DNA of 64,000 nt from Epiperipatus broadwayi (taxonomy: Eukaryota; Onychophora; Udeonychophora; Euonychophora; Peripatidae): the NCBI GenBank assembly GCA_028023455.1, contig JAQFVV010012423.1, positions 1,317,273 to 1,381,272 on the forward strand. Reading direction: 5' to 3'. Position numbers and translations under genes: made by a program. Below the pieces are notes generated by a model. That model made no database searches. It was given only the letters and a program-made list of their open reading frames with translations, and was not told the origin of the DNA. Below are positions 61,393 through 64,000 of this stretch, one piece after another. Each line of letters starts with the position of its first letter. Position 1 is the first letter of the stretch.

Positions 61393-63379
61393 ACATTTAA
61401 CTGACATATCAACAAAGTTTATCCAATGTTATAAATTTTCTAGGTATTCAGCATGTTTATTTTTCCGTAGTTATTCATGGCATGATTTTGATAATTTTTT
61501 AGTTCAAGTAAAAATTTTGAATAATTAAATAGTGAAGTTTCAAAGTACTATTTCTCATGCAGACATATAATGACAAAAATAGCTATTCTTCCAGAAATAC
61601 ATCAGCAACAGATATGAAATTTCAATGTTTCATTCTTCATGCAAACAAATTAATATTTGATAGAAATATAAAGATAGGAATAGTTATTGTTTCAGAACTA
61701 TATGAGCAATTTATTCCAAATGTTTTTAATCCTTTAGCCAAGCATATTTGATATCATGATCTATTTAATAACAACTCTGTTGCAAAATGAAGAAGTTGAT
61801 ATTAACTTTTTCAATTAAGTCTGTAATTTTGTAAATCTATTTATGAATTTTTAATTGCAACTGATTTATTACATTTTTAAAAATTATTTCTAGAAGTTTG
61901 TTGTTGAAAAGACATTTGCTTTTCTATACATATTTCTGATACATATTTTTGTTATTCAAACTCCTTAATTGGTTCGTTTTTTATCATCTCTCTTAGTTTT
62001 ATGTTTATCTCTATACATTCTTTTCTTTTTATTTAAATAAACTAAAAAGGTTAATATATTTTTAAAATATTTTCAAAACAATATTAAATCTACAACTTCA
62101 TTTCATGAAACTTTGCCATTATTATAATTTTTTAAATTATTTTTTAATACTATATTCACCTGCACTAATGACTTGTTACACTTTTCTTCTAAAAAATAAT
62201 AATATTAATTATGATTTTATTTACAATGCATGTATATTGTATATTATATAAGCCTTGATATGTTTTATGGAGAATTTTATAACAAATGCTGAAGGAATTA
62301 TTTGAATTGCCATGGATTTAAAACATATTTCTTTTAGTTATGGATGGATATTCTTTTATTATACAGCAAATGCTATGAGTATTGCATGATTTTTTTCTAT
62401 AATACATTTTCTTCTATGATAAATATGCTTAAGGCATTGTATAAATCTTTAGTAGTAGTAAGAATTTCTCTTTCCTGTATAATAAAATCATATATATTAT
62501 AAAATCCCTTGTATGATTTCTTATATTTGATTACATATTTATTAAACTAAATCTATATTTAACTTTTTTGGCAATTCCTATATTTTTGCCATTTTATTTG
62601 CTTCAGGCATAAATATTACATTCATTTTATATTCACCATTGCTATATATTAATATTTTCTTGTTGTAAATTAGTTATAGATGTGACAACTGATAAATTGC
62701 CTTAAAAATTTAGATAATGTACAATTGAAATTATCTTCAATATTATTTCCCTCATTTATAATCAATTCACATTCAACATCTGAGGGATTTAATAGCCATT
62801 TCTTAATGAATTTTTCTCAGTGATGTATGGCTTTGTGGATAAAGGAGCATGGTGTTCTTCAACCTTATTACAGTGTTTTTCTATTCCAATGCATTTATTT
62901 AGACTTTTGAACTAATTCATACCTTCACTAGCCTCATCACTACATGACTATAAACAGGACTTTGCATTGCGATTGTATTGACATTGTTTTTTTTTTACAA
63001 ATTTTTTCTTATCCACTGCAGTTTCTTTATCATTTTTTATATTCTTCAATAATATTTCCATCAGTTTTATAGTATTTCCATCAGTTTTATAGTATTTCAT
63101 AGTTTCCACATTTTTCTAAACTCCTACTAAAATTGTAGGTTTTCAAAATTTTAGATTTACTTTTTATTTTTAAAATATAATATACAAATCTTGAAATGAA
63201 CTATCATGAACACTTCTGCATGCTATCCAATGCTTGCTTTTTTACCTACTCTTTTTATCTATAGATATCCTTGTTTTGTACCAGATAAATTTTAATTATT
63301 CTTTTTAAAATCTGTTATTTCATACTAATACATATATACAGTATATAATTTGCTTAAACTGAATGTTTCTTAAGTATGT
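61393..63379. other. AT-rich DNA, nothing assigned
   Basis: No supported gene. A 24-bp doublet 'catcagttttatagtatttc' occurs at about 63059 and 63081. Confidence 0.4.
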
Positions 63380-63520
63380 GTGGAGAGGAATTTGAACTTA
63401 TAATTTTTCAATCTATATTAATCCTCCACTTTTTCTCAAGCAAGTAATACACATGACCACTGATTGTATATATTTGTAGGATGTTTTGATCTGGCCAACT
63501 GATGAGTGCTGATTCTGCAT
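63380..63520 (-). mobile_element. tRNA-like SINE family B copy, cut by an LTR
   Basis: On the minus strand, 'agtggtcatgtgtat' and 'ataagttcaaattcc' match the family seen at 18590 and 56318. The segment 63495-63512 is the 'ccaactgatgagtgct' module also found at 8785-8805. The LTR at 63521 begins immediately after, so it probably inserted into this repeat. Confidence 0.4.
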
Positions 63521-64000
63521 TGTAACGATATATAAATATGTCGTTACATTTATTTAAAATAAAAACTTTTAAGTTCGCATATAAAAATAAGTGTATTAAA
63601 AATAAAAGTAAAAAAAAACTAAACACTAAAATTAAAAACGTTTGTTATACGTATATATATTCGCACAGATGCTAAACTTTAAAAATATTTTTTTTTATAT
63701 AAATAAAAAAAGGTATTTGAACGTATTTTTTTTTTTTTGATAAAAAAATACAAGAGTTAAATATTAAAATATTTAATATAAGTTAAAATAAAAACAGGTA
63801 TTAATTAATTCCTGTAATCTATAAATGGAAATGATTGTTTATTATTTGAAAAACAAGCTAGCCCTCAAGGCTCTTATGTAATTAAAAAGTCAGATGAAAA
63901 GTTAGATAAGAGAAGAAAGAAATTTTAGCTTGACCAATGGAAGCACTAAGCCTTGGCTCGGACCCTAACGAAAGTGATAGACTAGTGACGTTTTGTTCAT
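63521..64000 (+). mobile_element. LTR of an LTR retrotransposon (plus strand, partial)
   Basis: Starts 'TGTAACGATATA' in the 28-bp near-palindrome 63521-63548 and matches the minus strand of 55018-55439 up to the window end. A CCAAT motif lies at 63931-63940; the expected TATA box lies beyond the window. Whether an internal pol region follows cannot be seen. Confidence 0.6.

Overview
This is AT-rich animal nuclear DNA (about three quarters A+T by eye) and almost entirely repeats. I see no intact cellular gene, no rRNA, no canonical tRNA gene, no CRISPR array and no bacterial operon structure. Several things point to an invertebrate. There is a two-ORF non-LTR retrotransposon, Penelope-like (GIY-YIG) remnants, tRNA-derived SINE-like elements, many foldback/MITE-like elements inserted at TA or AT repeats, very long ATT and TA microsatellites, and a degenerate TTAGGG-like block. 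The general look, including a foldback family I associate with octopus genomic sequence, suggests a lophotrochozoan and most likely a cephalopod mollusc. That assignment is an inference from memory, not a proof.

Layout. 1-12.4 kb: mostly unassigned AT-rich DNA with foldback copies (1047-1440, 11365-11515), a 105-bp tRNA-like SINE with target-site duplications (3431-3535) and a 131-bp hairpin (7421-7551). 12.4-18.6 kb: a decayed unidentified reading frame (minus), the C-terminal tail of a LINE reverse transcriptase (minus), a direct-duplicated repeat pair and an inverted-repeat element. 18.86-24.4 kb: the main coding object, a full-length LINE on the minus strand lying between two (ATT)n arrays. 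ORF1 carries a CCHC knuckle. ORF2 carries an apurinic-type endonuclease, a reverse transcriptase with a YMDD box and a C-terminal Cys/His motif. 24.88-26.36 kb: an array of a ~410-bp unit arranged head-to-tail and then inverted, between TA repeats. 26.4-41.8 kb: AT-rich DNA with a second 105-bp SINE copy, small foldbacks and a perfect 69-bp-arm palindrome (37225-37379). 41.9-43.05 kb: a second LINE RT tail and a Penelope-like remnant. 46.9-51.1 kb: a tRNA-headed SINE with an internal minisatellite, a 419-bp element with 92-bp inverted ends and a smaller cousin of the 24.9-kb array. 52.8-56.4 kb: a TTAGGG-like block, a possible Tc1-like fossil, an LTR on the minus strand and a short CpG-rich patch. 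58-64 kb: a Penelope-like 3' end, TA/compound microsatellites, a 116-bp-arm palindrome, further tRNA-like SINE pieces and a second LTR running off the window end.

How the parts relate. The genes here are selfish-element genes. The LINE supplies endonuclease and reverse transcriptase for its own insertion. The SINE-like elements are non-autonomous; the 105-bp family ends in a short A-tail with 12-15 bp duplications, so it probably uses an A-tail-recognising LINE rather than the ATT-flanked one. Almost every reading-frame break in the LINE falls in a run of A, so the copy may be less damaged than its broken frames suggest.
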